A stretch of 13,647 nt of DNA from NCBI GenBank assembly GCA_021799715.1, contig JAJYZY010000065.1, forward strand, positions 1 through 13,647. The letters are read 5' to 3'. This DNA comes from Planctomycetota bacterium. Its GTDB lineage: Bacteria; Planctomycetota; Phycisphaerae; WQYP01. A model generated the notes under the pieces. The model saw nothing but the letters and a program-made list of their open reading frames with translations, did not search any database and was not told the DNA's origin. The position numbers and the translations under genes were made by a program. Below, piece after piece: positions 1 to 7,224 of the stretch (within the stretch, counting starts at the first letter, position 1; every line of letters begins with the position of its first letter).

Positions 1-249
1 AGTGAAGAAAAGATGGTATCGATTCTGCGGGAAGCGGATTCGGGCGAGAAGACAATTGTGGAATTGTGCCGTAGGCATGGGATCCGTGATGTGACGTTTT
101 ACGCGTGGCGGCGGAGGTTTGGTCAGATGTCGGAAGCGGCGGTAAAGCGGCTGCGTGAGTTGGAGAAGGATAATGTGCGGCTCAAGCGTTTGCTGGCCGA
201 GCGCGATCTGGAGGTCGATGTGCTGAAGGAGTTGTTACAAAAAAAGTAA
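1..249 (+). CDS. IS3-family transposase OrfA, 5' part outside window
   Basis: The frame is open to base 1 (S-E-E-K before the Met at 13). That matches the usual IS3 OrfA beginning, so the true start is upstream and the Met at 13 is internal. The visible part holds the end of a helix-turn-helix DNA-binding domain (ELCRRHGIRDVTFYAWRRRF) and then a heptad-repeat leucine zipper of about 35 residues (LRELEKDNVRLKRLLAERDL). In this family the zipper is used for multimerisation. It ends LLQKK-stop at a run of seven A's, as is typical when OrfA and OrfAB are made from one message by -1 frameshifting. OrfA on its own is known in the family as a DNA-binding regulator of transposition. The family assignment is firm; the protein is probably no longer useful because its orfB is truncated. 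Confidence 0.85.
   Translation, partial: SEEKMVSILREADSGEKTIVELCRRHGIRDVTFYAWRRRFGQMSEAAVKRLRELEKDNVRLKRLLAERDLEVDVLKELLQKK
240..246 (+). promoter_or_regulatory. -1 programmed ribosomal frameshift site A-AAA-AAG
   Basis: In the orfA frame the ribosome reads A|AAA|AAG followed directly by TAA (247-249). Slipping back one base continues into orfB (V-S-T-A-P-D-R-R-R-A-V-A-F-L). This heptamer is the canonical slippery site for IS3-family transposase fusion. A GC-rich inverted repeat a few bases downstream (gatcgccggcgggcgg area, about 261-277) could act as a stimulatory structure, but I could not fold it. Confidence 0.8.
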
Positions 250-390
250 GCACCGCCCCGGATCGCCGGCGGGCGGTGGCTTTTCTGGAACGGCGGAGGT
301 TATCGCGGCGTCGGGCGTGTGATCTGGTGGGGATCAGTCGGCGTTGGCTGGCGTATGAATCGAAGGGCGAAGATTTGAAGTTGGTAAGAC
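246..390 (+). pseudogene. IS3-family transposase OrfB, N-terminal fragment
   Basis: In the -1 frame relative to orfA, the sequence reads on from the slippery site with an arginine-rich start (PDRRRAVAFLERRRLSRRRA, then CDLVGISRRWLAYES). This is the characteristic beginning of IS3 OrfB, ahead of the DDE catalytic domain. The similarity stops at about 390, where different sequence starts. The catalytic rve/DDE domain (normally about 200 further residues) is completely missing, so this is a dead fragment. The break coincides with the presumed left end of the next element, which suggests that the second element inserted here. Confidence 0.75.
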
Positions 391-397
391 TGTGTAA

Positions 398-455
398 TAC
401 TCCCCAAAAACTGGGCGCGCCGCCAAGGTAGTTTTTGGCCCGGTTTTTTGGAGTA
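398..455 (+). repeat. Overlapping inverted repeats at the left end of the second IS
   Basis: TACTCCCCAAAAACTGGGC (398-416) is an imperfect inverted repeat of GCCCGGTTTTTTGGAGTA (438-455). Inside it, CCAAAAACT (404-412) can pair perfectly with AGTTTTTGG (430-438), and GGCGCGCC lies in the loop. The two pairings are mutually exclusive. Such a structure just before the transposase start (461) could act as a terminator-like shield against read-through from outside, or be part of the IS end. Function is inferred. Confidence 0.6.
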
Positions 456-472
456 GTGTTATGTCAGCGAAG

Positions 473-490
473 TCCCGATGAGTATTGGGA
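473..490. repeat. Short palindromic element, copy 1 (imperfect)
   Basis: TCCCGATGAGTATTGGGA. The arms TCCCGAT and ATTGGGA pair with one G-T type mismatch around GAGT. It sits just after the fourth codon of the ancestral transposase and shifts the frame. Confidence 0.6.
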
Positions 491-704
491 GCGGTTTACG
501 GCACAGTTCAAGGCGAAGGTGGCGATGGAGGCGGTGAAGGGACAGAGGACCATCGAAGAGTTGGCGGGGCTGTACCAGGTTCATCCGTCGCGGATTGCCG
601 CGTGGAAAAAACATCTGGTTGAATACTCAGCGATGGCGTTTGAGGAATCGTCTGGCCAAGGTTCCGACCATTCGTCGCCGGCGTTGACGGCGCAGTTGTA
701 TGAG

Positions 705-722
705 TCCCGATAGCTATCGGGA
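705..722. repeat. Short palindromic element, copy 2 (perfect 18-bp palindrome)
   Basis: TCCCGATAGCTATCGGGA equals its own reverse complement. It replaces the expected E-I-G-R-L-K-like segment of the transposase and introduces a TAG stop at 711-713. Confidence 0.8.
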
Positions 723-824
723 TTTTCGATGGAATTGCCGTGGCTAAAAAAACGTCTGGACTGGACGACTGATCGGGAGCGTCAGGCGGTGGATGCCGAC
801 CATCCCGGCTTGTCGGTTCGTCGG

Positions 825-840
825 TCCCGAAGGATCGGGA
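825..840. repeat. Short palindromic element, copy 3
   Basis: TCCCGA-AGGA-TCGGGA is a six-base inverted repeat around four bases. It lies between the VRR and LGLS codons of the ancestral OrfB, where family members have Q-C-E-L-type residues, and it changes the frame. Confidence 0.7.
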
Positions 841-939
841 TGAACCGCTGGGCCTGTCGGTCAGCAGTATGTATTATCATTGGGTTGCTGTGGATCCGGA
901 GGATTGGGCGCGGCAATTTTTCCGGGCAGCCGGGGAAAT

Positions 940-959
940 CGACGGCGTAAATACCGTCG
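940..959. repeat. Hairpin CGACGG/CCGTCG at the IS-chromosome junction
   Basis: CGACGG (940-945) and CCGTCG (954-959) form a perfect six-base stem with an 8-base loop, close to the point where transposase similarity ends. There is no T-run directly after it, so it is a poor intrinsic terminator. It may be part of the unknown sequence that replaced the IS right end. Confidence 0.4.
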
Positions 960-1049
960 TTAGGGGGATTGTTGGTCTTGGAAACCCGCTCCGCAGAGGC
1001 CCGCCCGGATTTATTGCCACGCCCTGCCCGCTCGGCAGCGGTTTGTCCA

Positions 1050-1079
1050 TTGACGTGCAGGCCACCTTGGAGTTATAAG
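1050..1079 (+). promoter_or_regulatory. Candidate sigma70-type promoter of the autotransporter gene
   Basis: TTGACG at 1050-1055 and TATAAG at 1074-1079 are separated by 18 bases (or TTATAA at 1073-1078, by 17). This would start transcription near 1086 and leave a leader of about 75 bases. No other good candidate is seen between the IS relic and the gene. Match by eye only. Confidence 0.45.
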
Positions 1080-1160
1080 CCCATTAATTGGCAAGGGCCG
1101 TCGTTTCATTCCGGCTCTTTTCCCGGAAGATGGAAACAATTTTCGTGGAGGTATGTGTTT

Positions 1161-4100
1161 ATGTTGCGGCACTGCAAAAAGAGATCGTCCGATTCACGCA
1201 AAATTTCCGGCCCGAATTCAATCCGGGCTTTGGTACTGGCGGCTGCGGTTTTGGCGGCAGGTTATTGTTCAGCCCCCGCCCAAGCCGCCGATACGGTTAC
1301 AAGCTGGACCGGTGGGAGTTCCACCGACAGCTTCTGGAATGACCCCGCAAACTGGACTGCTGGAGTTCCCAACAATGGCACACCCGCGGGAATTATTTAC
1401 GATGCGACCATTGGAACAAACACGGGACTCCCCGCTGATCTCGATGGCGGCAGCTTTACCGTGGGCCAACTGCTGGTGACTGCAAATGGAACCGTTATCA
1501 CCAATTCCAACGCCGCGACAAGCAGTTTAACCATTGATCCCGCAACCATGGCTGCGCCCGCCGGTTCAAACATCGCCGGTAATATTGATGGCGGAAATGC
1601 CGGCGGCATGACCCTGACATTCGGCAGCGGCACCGCTGCGGCGGTCAGCAGTGTGATATCGGGAAATTTGCTCAATAATCTTGCCCTGGTACTTAACGAG
1701 CCGACTGGGACACTCACGCTTTCCGGTGCCAACACATATTCCGGCGGCACAACCTTGACCGCCGGAACTCTGGCGATTTCCGCCGACAGTCAGCTTGGCA
1801 CCGGGAACCTGACTTTTAACGGCGGAACGTTGCAAACCACCGCTGCCGTCACGGATTCTCGCGCTATTACCCTCAACTCCGGCGGCGGAACCATTGATAC
1901 GGACGCACAGAGCGATCTATTTTCCGGCGTGTTCAGCGGCACGGGAGCTTTGACAGTGTTAAGTTCCAATCCCGTTGGCGTACTGACGCTATCCGGCGTT
2001 AACACATATACCGGTGCCACCACCATTACCAGCGGAACCCTGGCCCTGACCGCCGGCGGCAGCATTGCCGCTTCCAGCGGCGTGACGATCGCTTCGGGAG
2101 GAACATTTGATATTTCTCAAACCACCGGTGGTGTGACGTTATCCGGGCTGACCGGCACCGCAGGCACTGTGGCCCTTGGCTCGCAGACGCTGACGCTCAA
2201 TGTTACGGGCAGCGATACATTTGGCGGAGTTATTCAGGATGGGGGTATTGCCGGCGGTACCGGCGGAGTTCTCGATAAAATCGGGGCGGGAACTGAAGTT
2301 TTGACGGGTAACAACACCTACACGGGTGGCACCAATATTTCCGCCGGTACGCTGGTGGCCGGTGCGCCGGCGGCTCTTGCCGGCGGTGCCGTTACGCTAA
2401 CCGGCACAACAACCTCCGGCACAACTTTGGAATCATCAACGTATAACGATGCATTCACGACGGGCATAACCGCGGCCAATCCGGAAGTTATCAGCGTCAC
2501 CGGTTACAGCCAAGACGCCAATTCCACGTTAAATGTGGTGGCATTTTCATCCGCATCGGCGGCACCGACCGTTGATTCCATTGCGGTCGCGGGTACGGCG
2601 GTGGCGAATTTGAATGGTACCGCCCATATTCTTGTGGTCAATTCCGCCAATTTGCTCAATTACGGACAACTTCATGATTTTGACACGCTTACGTTGGTAT
2701 CCACCAACGCGACACCCAACGCCGTGACTGCCGCCGGCGGGGTATCGCCGACCGCCTCCGGTGCCACGGCGCTGGAAACCGGCGGTGTGACCTACGGAAC
2801 TGGTTTCAGCCAAGTAACCGCCGGCGAGTTGCCATCGGCGTCTCCAGTGGATTTTTATGAAAACACAACTGCAACCGGAGTAACGGTCACGGTGCAAACG
2901 TTGTTTGCTCCGGATGCGAAAAATGCCAATCAGAAAGCCGTGGGTGAATATCTGGATTCCAATTTCACCCCGGAGAATGTAAACATATCCCCTACTACCA
3001 AAAGCCTGCTGATATCCATGAGTTCGCTTTTGTCCGCCGGCGTGGCGGCGGTGTTGGGTGAAATGACTCCCGGTATTTACAGCGGTTTGGCCGACGCATC
3101 CATTCAGGACAGTGTCTTCACCAGCCAGCAGGTATTTTCAGAAATTTCCAACAACTTTGCCAATCCAGGATTTAACATGGGCGGGCTTTCGTTATTGCAG
3201 ACCAGTCAACAGGACCCATTTGCCCAATCCCTCGAAGCGGCAATGAATACCACCGGCGCAATGGCCAACAGCCCCGTTGATTACATGGATTCCCTGAATA
3301 ACCCGGATGCGTCAAATTCCGATTCATCAATGGGAAATTGGTCGGGATTTGCAGCGGGAGAATTGGTACTGGATCGGTTGCCCCAAACCACTGATGCGCA
3401 GTCCGCGCAGCACCTTGAAAGCGGCGGTGTGTTAACGGGTGTGGATTATCGGCTGAATAAACATCTCCTTGCGGGTGCCATGTTCAACTGGATGTACTCC
3501 GGCACAACATTGGGTTACGCCGGGTCGCGGCAAAGCACCGAAAGCTACTCACCGGGATTATTTGTTGGATACAAACAGAAAAATATTTTTGTTGATGCCC
3601 TGGTGTCATACACGTATAACGACTACAAAATTGACCGCAATATCGGTATTCCCGGTTCCGCATCCACCGCAACCGGCGAGCCGACGGGCAATCAGTATGA
3701 TGCCGCCACACTCGGCGGATATTTGTTCCCGATGACCTCCCATTTCAAAATCGGTCCGGCCGGCGGGGTGGGATATACCCATGCGGACATTGACGCTTTC
3801 AGTGAAACCGGCAGTCCATTTGCCATGAACGTGGGGCAACAGCATGTGGATTCGCTGCGGTCGCTTATCGGCTTTCAGGGCCAATACACGGTGTTTTCAA
3901 CGCGCTATTTCAAGGATAACACATCCATTACCCGTCCCACCCTGGGCGTGAGCCTGAATGCCTATTGGCAGCACGAATTTCTGAATTCAGGCCGGGCGAT
4001 AACTTCCAGCATTAATGGTCTGGGCAGCGGTTCATTTGTATTTCAGACCGGCTCGCCATCGCGCGATTCGGCATTAATGGGCTTGGGGATCAATGGCAGT

Positions 4101-4202
4101 ATTTGCCCGCACGTAACGGTGTTCGCAAATTATGAATCACAAATTGGGGATAAAAAACAATTCGCCCAAACGGTGATGGTTGGCGCTGCGGTGAGTTTCT
4201 AA
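1161..4202 (+). CDS. Autotransporter (type Va secretion) with PATR beta-strand repeats and C-terminal outer-membrane barrel
   Basis: Start ATG 1161 is preferred to the longer frame from 969 because GTGGAGG lies at 1145-1151 and a signal peptide follows. That gives 1013 residues: a long basic N-region, a hydrophobic core at ~21-36, and APAQA-A cleavage at ~42. The passenger begins with an SWTGGSS...FWNDPANW segment (~48-70). It then has autotransporter-associated beta-strand repeats of the form LTLSGxNTYxGxTTxTxGTL near residues 183-206, 272-297 and 376-400, as expected for a right-handed beta-helix. From about 724 (MGNWSGFAAGEL) to the end is the barrel: alternating amphipathic strands ending in VMVGAAVSF, with the terminal Phe used by the BAM machinery. 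The protein should pass the inner membrane by Sec and display its glycine/threonine-rich passenger outside. What the passenger binds is unknown. It is flanked upstream by IS relics and downstream by glyA, with its own likely promoter. Confidence 0.9.
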   Translation: MLRHCKKRSSDSRKISGPNSIRALVLAAAVLAAGYCSAPAQAADTVTSWTGGSSTDSFWNDPANWTAGVPNNGTPAGIIYDATIGTNTGLPADLDGGSFTVGQLLVTANGTVITNSNAATSSLTIDPATMAAPAGSNIAGNIDGGNAGGMTLTFGSGTAAAVSSVISGNLLNNLALVLNEPTGTLTLSGANTYSGGTTLTAGTLAISADSQLGTGNLTFNGGTLQTTAAVTDSRAITLNSGGGTIDTDAQSDLFSGVFSGTGALTVLSSNPVGVLTLSGVNTYTGATTITSGTLALTAGGSIAASSGVTIASGGTFDISQTTGGVTLSGLTGTAGTVALGSQTLTLNVTGSDTFGGVIQDGGIAGGTGGVLDKIGAGTEVLTGNNTYTGGTNISAGTLVAGAPAALAGGAVTLTGTTTSGTTLESSTYNDAFTTGITAANPEVISVTGYSQDANSTLNVVAFSSASAAPTVDSIAVAGTAVANLNGTAHILVVNSANLLNYGQLHDFDTLTLVSTNATPNAVTAAGGVSPTASGATALETGGVTYGTGFSQVTAGELPSASPVDFYENTTATGVTVTVQTLFAPDAKNANQKAVGEYLDSNFTPENVNISPTTKSLLISMSSLLSAGVAAVLGEMTPGIYSGLADASIQDSVFTSQQVFSEISNNFANPGFNMGGLSLLQTSQQDPFAQSLEAAMNTTGAMANSPVDYMDSLNNPDASNSDSSMGNWSGFAAGELVLDRLPQTTDAQSAQHLESGGVLTGVDYRLNKHLLAGAMFNWMYSGTTLGYAGSRQSTESYSPGLFVGYKQKNIFVDALVSYTYNDYKIDRNIGIPGSASTATGEPTGNQYDAATLGGYLFPMTSHFKIGPAGGVGYTHADIDAFSETGSPFAMNVGQQHVDSLRSLIGFQGQYTVFSTRYFKDNTSITRPTLGVSLNAYWQHEFLNSGRAITSSINGLGSGSFVFQTGSPSRDSALMGLGINGSICPHVTVFANYESQIGDKKQFAQTVMVGAAVSF

Positions 4203-4211
4203 TGCCCGCGC

Positions 4212-4241
4212 TTAACATCGGAGGCATTCTGCGGCTATAAT
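4212..4241 (+). promoter_or_regulatory. Probable sigma70-type promoter of the glyA operon
   Basis: TTAACA at 4212-4217 and a perfect TATAAT at 4236-4241 are separated by 18 bases, in the 90-base gap after the autotransporter. Transcription would start near 4248. The leader contains a small imperfect hairpin (TCGGTCGCA / TGCGCCCGA, about 4249-4271). Confidence 0.6.
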
Positions 4242-4292
4242 TCCTCTTTCGGTCGCACGCGATGCGCCCGAGACGGAATTGAGGTAGTACGG

Positions 4293-5597
4293 ATGAATCC
4301 AATAGCGCAACAAGACCCGGCATTGTGGCAGGCCATTTGCAACGAGCAGGGCCGACAGGAATCGACACTGGAACTTATAGCCAGTGAGAATCACGTTTCC
4401 GCCGCCGTCATGGCGGCCGCAGCCACCCCGTTAACCAACAAATATGCGGAGGGCTATCCCGGAAAACGTTATTACGGCGGCTGCCAATTTGTAGATGTCG
4501 TGGAGGATCTTGCGCGCGATCGGGCCAGGCAATTGTTCGGCTGTGATCATGCCAATGTGCAGCCGCACTCGGGTTCACAGGCCAATCAGGCGGTTTTCCT
4601 GGCGGCCTTAAACCCGGGTGATACGATCATGGGGCTGCATTTGGATCATGGCGGCCACCTCACGCACGGTAAATCGGTGAATCTTTCGGGCAAATGGTTT
4701 AAAGCCGTCCATTACACGCTGGATCCCAAAACCGAACGCATTGATCTGGCGCAAGTGCGGAAGCTGGCGCAGGAACACAAACCCAAACTGATCATCACCG
4801 GTGCCAGCGCCTACCCCCGTGCCTGGGATTTCGCGGGTTTTGCGGAAATAGCCCGGGAAGTCGGCGCGTTGCAGATGGCGGATATGGCGCACTTCGCCGG
4901 ACTTGTGGCCGCGGGCCTGCATCCTTCGCCGGTACCCCATGCGGATTTTGTCACCACCACCACACATAAAACCCTCCGCGGCCCGCGATCCGGCATGACC
5001 TTGTGCAAGGCGGATTGGGCGAAGAAAATCGACTCGGCCGTATTTCCCGGCTTACAGGGCGGCCCCTTGATGCATATTATCGCCGCGAAGGCGGTGGCCT
5101 TTGGTGAAGCGCTTCAGCCGGAATTCAAAGTGTATTGTCAACAGATCATAAACAATGCGCAAGTGCTGGCCGAGGAATTAACCCGCTGCGGCTATCGTCT
5201 GGTTTCCGGTGGAACGGATAATCATTTAATGCTCATTGACCTGCGCGCAAAAGATGCCAATCTTACCGGTGCCGCCGTTGAGCAATGGTTGCAATCGGCG
5301 GGTATTATTGTCAATAAAAACATGGTTCCATTTGATACCCGCAAAGCAATGGAGACATCGGGAATCCGTCTGGGCACGCCGGCATTAACCACCCGCGGCC
5401 TTAAAGAGCCTGAGATGAAAAAAGTGGCGGAGTGGTTTGACCGCGCCGCTTCCAGCGCCGGTGAAGAAAAAACGCTCGGTCGAATTCGCGGTGAAATTTC
5501 TGAATTCACCCGCCAGTATCCATTGCCGCACCTGCAATGCAATGTTGTGGCCCCGCAACACATGCGGCAGCCCGCCGTCGCATCGGCGCGGTCATAG
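4293..5597 (+). CDS. glyA: Serine hydroxymethyltransferase
   Basis: A 434-residue PLP enzyme that interconverts serine plus tetrahydrofolate with glycine plus 5,10-methylene-THF in the cytosol. It is the main source of one-carbon units. Family signatures run in order: [11 protein letters not shown] near the N-terminus, [18 protein letters not shown] (substrate/PLP contacts), [22 protein letters not shown], and the PLP-binding [14 protein letters not shown] with the Schiff-base lysine at residue 226. Length is slightly above the usual ~417, with a short Ala/Ser-rich tail. ATG 4293 has GAGGT at 4281-4285. The next gene starts only ~14 bases after its stop, and dut follows, so one transcript is likely. 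Methylene-THF feeds thymidylate synthesis, which fits co-transcription with dUTPase. Confidence 0.97.
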   Translation: MNPIAQQDPALWQAICNEQGRQESTLELIASENHVSAAVMAAAATPLTNKYAEGYPGKRYYGGCQFVDVVEDLARDRARQLFGCDHANVQPHSGSQANQAVFLAALNPGDTIMGLHLDHGGHLTHGKSVNLSGKWFKAVHYTLDPKTERIDLAQVRKLAQEHKPKLIITGASAYPRAWDFAGFAEIAREVGALQMADMAHFAGLVAAGLHPSPVPHADFVTTTTHKTLRGPRSGMTLCKADWAKKIDSAVFPGLQGGPLMHIIAAKAVAFGEALQPEFKVYCQQIINNAQVLAEELTRCGYRLVSGGTDNHLMLIDLRAKDANLTGAAVEQWLQSAGIIVNKNMVPFDTRKAMETSGIRLGTPALTTRGLKEPEMKKVAEWFDRAASSAGEEKTLGRIRGEISEFTRQYPLPHLQCNVVAPQHMRQPAVASARS

Positions 5598-5611
5598 CAA
5601 CAGAGGCGCTT

Positions 5612-6316
5612 GTGAACGACAACATTCTGATTCTGCAGCACGCGGCCTGCGAGCACGCCGGCAATATCGCGGCGGCTTTGCGAAGGGCCAACCGCGGCAG
5701 CGTCACACTGGAGGTGTATGCCGGTCAAAGCATTCCCGATGATATGGCATCCTACGCGGGGCTGGTGGTCATGGGCGGCCCCATGAGCGTGTATGAGCAG
5801 GCGGAATATTCCTTCATCATTGATGAACTGCGTCTGATTCAACAGGCATTGGCGCAAAACAAACCGATCTTGGGCGTGTGCCTGGGCAGTCAATTGCTCG
5901 CGGCGGCTCTTGGTGCCGCGGTGTTCCCCGGGCCGCGAAAAGAAATCGGCTGGCATCACATTTCCCGGTTACCAGCCGCGAAGGATGATGCACTTTGTGA
6001 AGCGCTGCCCGATAGCTTCATGGCTATGCACTGGCACGGCGATATTTTTGATTTGCCGGTTGGTGCCGTGCCTCTGCTGCGATCTGATTTGACGGCGATT
6101 CAAGCTTTCCGTTACGGCAACAACGCTTACGGCCTGCTTTGCCACCTGGAATTGACGTATCCGCAGATTGACTGCATGACCCGTGAATTTCGCGGCGAGT
6201 TGAATCAGGCGGGTGTATCCGGTGCGGATATTTTGAAACAATGGCCTGTTTATGGCGCGGAACTTGAGCGATTCGGGGGCGAACTGTTTTCCCGCTGGGT
6301 GGGACTGGTGAAATAA
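5612..6316 (+). CDS. Class I glutamine amidotransferase domain protein
   Basis: Start chosen at GTG 5612 (234 residues, beginning MNDNILILQHAACEHAG). The frame is open upstream to 5537, but that part overlaps glyA and looks non-coding. GAGG at 5603-5606 serves the GTG, and the homologous core starts at ILILQH. It is a free-standing GATase class I domain like those called GMP-synthase-like. It has VVMGGPMSVYE (oxyanion region), the nucleophile elbow GVCLGSQLLAAALG with Cys90, KEIGWH, an MHWHGD segment, and the His178/Glu180 pair in CHLEL that completes the triad. It should release ammonia from glutamine, or hydrolyse a gamma-glutamyl bond, in the cytosol. The acceptor is unknown, and I see no synthetase partner in the window. 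Family members are often of unknown role. Its position between glyA and dut suggests a link to nucleotide or one-carbon metabolism, but that is only inference. Confidence 0.85.
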   Translation: MNDNILILQHAACEHAGNIAAALRRANRGSVTLEVYAGQSIPDDMASYAGLVVMGGPMSVYEQAEYSFIIDELRLIQQALAQNKPILGVCLGSQLLAAALGAAVFPGPRKEIGWHHISRLPAAKDDALCEALPDSFMAMHWHGDIFDLPVGAVPLLRSDLTAIQAFRYGNNAYGLLCHLELTYPQIDCMTREFRGELNQAGVSGADILKQWPVYGAELERFGGELFSRWVGLVK

Positions 6317-6355
6317 CTGTGCCTCCCATCGCGGATTCAAGACAGGAGTTGATCC

Positions 6356-6817
6356 TTGAGTAACCATGCAAGTGTTGAAATAGCCTGGCTGCCCCATGGC
6401 CTGGGGTTGGAAATGCCATGCTATCAAACCCCGCACAGCGCGGGTATGGATGTGCAGGCCGCGGTCGTTGAGCCGGTTACCATCGCACCGCTGCAGCGGG
6501 TTTTGATTCCGTGTGGTTTTGTCATGGCCATTCCCGCGGGCTATGAAGCGCAAATTCGTCCGCGCTCGGGGTTGGCATTGAAAAATGGCATCACGCTGCC
6601 AAATTCTCCCGGCACCATTGACTCGGATTACCGCGGTGAATTGAAAATCATTATGATTAACCTCAGTTCGGAGCCATTTACCATCACACGGGCAATGCGC
6701 ATTGCCCAGATGGTCATTGCACCGGTGACACGCGCAACATGGAAATTGGTTGATTCACCCGAACACCTCTCATCAACACTCCGCGGCACCGGCGGCTTCG
6801 GCAGCACGGGGCATTAG
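6356..6817 (+). CDS. dut: dUTP diphosphatase (trimeric dUTPase)
   Basis: 153 residues, the normal length of the homotrimeric enzyme that hydrolyses dUTP to dUMP and pyrophosphate. This keeps uracil out of DNA and supplies the precursor of dTMP. All five motifs are present: I SAGMDV (Asp32), [14 protein letters not shown] (68-79), [14 protein letters not shown] with the catalytic-type Asp89, [12 protein letters not shown], and [12 protein letters not shown] (143-153) at the very C-terminus, which closes over the neighbouring active site. The start is TTG 6356: ACAGGAG (6342-6348) lies 7 bases upstream, the ATG at 6366 is out of frame, and no other in-frame start precedes motif I. It is the third gene of the probable glyA operon, 39 bases after the amidotransferase. 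Confidence 0.95.
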   Translation: MSNHASVEIAWLPHGLGLEMPCYQTPHSAGMDVQAAVVEPVTIAPLQRVLIPCGFVMAIPAGYEAQIRPRSGLALKNGITLPNSPGTIDSDYRGELKIIMINLSSEPFTITRAMRIAQMVIAPVTRATWKLVDSPEHLSSTLRGTGGFGSTGH

Positions 6818-7184
6818 GCTGGCTGGAACGACACAACCACGGGCTGTCCATACCCAATCCCCTTCTATCGCACAAAGAGCGAGCATTTTTCGTACGAGAA
6901 TCAACAATGATCCAAAATCATGTTCCATGCCGACACGGATTTACGATAAGATGCCGCGTCGCATTCTTCGCTGTCGTTCCGGCTCATTCTCAGCAGCCCG
7001 GTTGGAACACTGTGCATAAAGCGCCGTCTCATGCAGTACTTTAGCTGCAACGCCGTTGGGGCTATCAATATGCAACGCAGCTACTGTCCGCCTTTAGCAA
7101 TCGAGTCAGCGCCGCCCCTTGGCATCGGGTTACGAATACAGATGTGTGGCGTTGGTCGGTTCAACGTACCGCATCAATTCTCAA
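6818..7184. other. Intergenic region with no recognisable gene
   Basis: About 370 bases between dut and the next promoter. Short open frames exist (for example 6750-7019 on +), but they overlap dut, lack a ribosome binding site and show compositions unlike the neighbouring proteins. I see no tRNA, no clear terminator for the dut transcript and no repeat longer than the 8-base palindrome TCGTACGA near 6890. Confidence 0.6.
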
Positions 7185-7211
7185 TTGACAAAACCCACTC
7201 CGCATTATAAT
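7185..7211 (+). promoter_or_regulatory. Promoter with consensus TTGACA and TATAAT boxes
   Basis: TTGACA at 7185-7190 and TATAAT at 7206-7211 are both perfect consensus hexamers, but the spacer is only 15 bases. The short spacing could make the promoter depend on an activator. The expected start is near 7218, giving a leader of about 125 bases to the glycoside hydrolase ATG. A small inverted repeat CAATT-CTC-AATTG (7175-7187) overlaps the -35 box. Confidence 0.65.
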
Positions 7212-7224
7212 GTAACATCAGTTG

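Larger units (their letters stand above)
1..390 (+). mobile_element. IS3-family insertion sequence remnant, truncated at both ends
   Basis: This is the tail of orfA plus the first ~48 codons of orfB of an IS3-family element. The left part lies outside the window. The right part is lost where a second IS3-like element begins near 391. Neither terminal inverted repeat is visible, so the element cannot move by itself. The assignment rests on the HTH/leucine-zipper orfA, the slippery heptamer at 240-246, and the arginine-rich orfB start in the -1 frame. Confidence 0.85.
461..910 (+). pseudogene. IS3-family transposase relic (orfA and start of orfB), broken in three places
   Basis: Original start was probably ATG 461 (M-S-A-K). 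After a first lesion at 473-490 the OrfA homology resumes in another frame: FTAQFKAKVAMEAVKGQRTI, then EELAGLYQVHPSRIAAWKKH, ending at QLYE with a stop inside a palindrome (705-722). It continues as MELPWLKKRLDWTTDRERQA and VDADHPGLSVRR, the usual OrfA-OrfB junction region. It is broken a third time at 825-840 and picks up in a third frame as LGLSVSSMYYHWVAVDPEDW. Homology fades near 910, before the DDE catalytic domain. Every lesion coincides with a TCCCGAT...ATCGGGA-type palindrome. A 92-residue ORF can start at 435, but it begins in the leader and is not the ancestral protein. Clearly non-functional. Confidence 0.8.
391..915 (+). mobile_element. Second IS3-family element, decayed, left part only
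   Basis: The likely left end starts TGTGTAATACTCC near 391, right where orfB homology of the first element stops. A transposase relic follows at 461-910. No matching inverted terminal sequence (TTTTGGGGAGTATTACACA-like) is found downstream, so the right end is deleted. The exact left boundary is inferred from the loss of similarity and the TG-type end, not from a target duplication. Confidence 0.6.

Noticed and set aside
773..778. Single TCGGGA arm in the transposase relic as a fourth palindrome copy
   Set aside because: No partner TCCCGA arm lies nearby and the transposase frame reads through it normally.
969..1160. Longer N-terminus of the autotransporter frame starting at 969
   Set aside because: The extra 64 residues precede a good ribosome site and a signal peptide at 1161, have no signal character and lie over the IS junction and promoter.
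1700..2400. Repeated TCCGGC.../GGCGGAAC-like DNA motifs resembling a short-repeat array
   Set aside because: They are imperfect, unevenly spaced and explained by the PATR protein repeats; not a CRISPR or a tandem DNA repeat.
5222..5959. 245-codon open frame on the minus strand
   Set aside because: It lies opposite glyA and the amidotransferase, which both have clear family motifs; it shows no recognisable domain or ribosome site.
5969..6553. 194-codon open frame on the minus strand
   Set aside because: Antisense to the amidotransferase and dut; composition rich in His/Arg/Gln as expected of a shadow frame.
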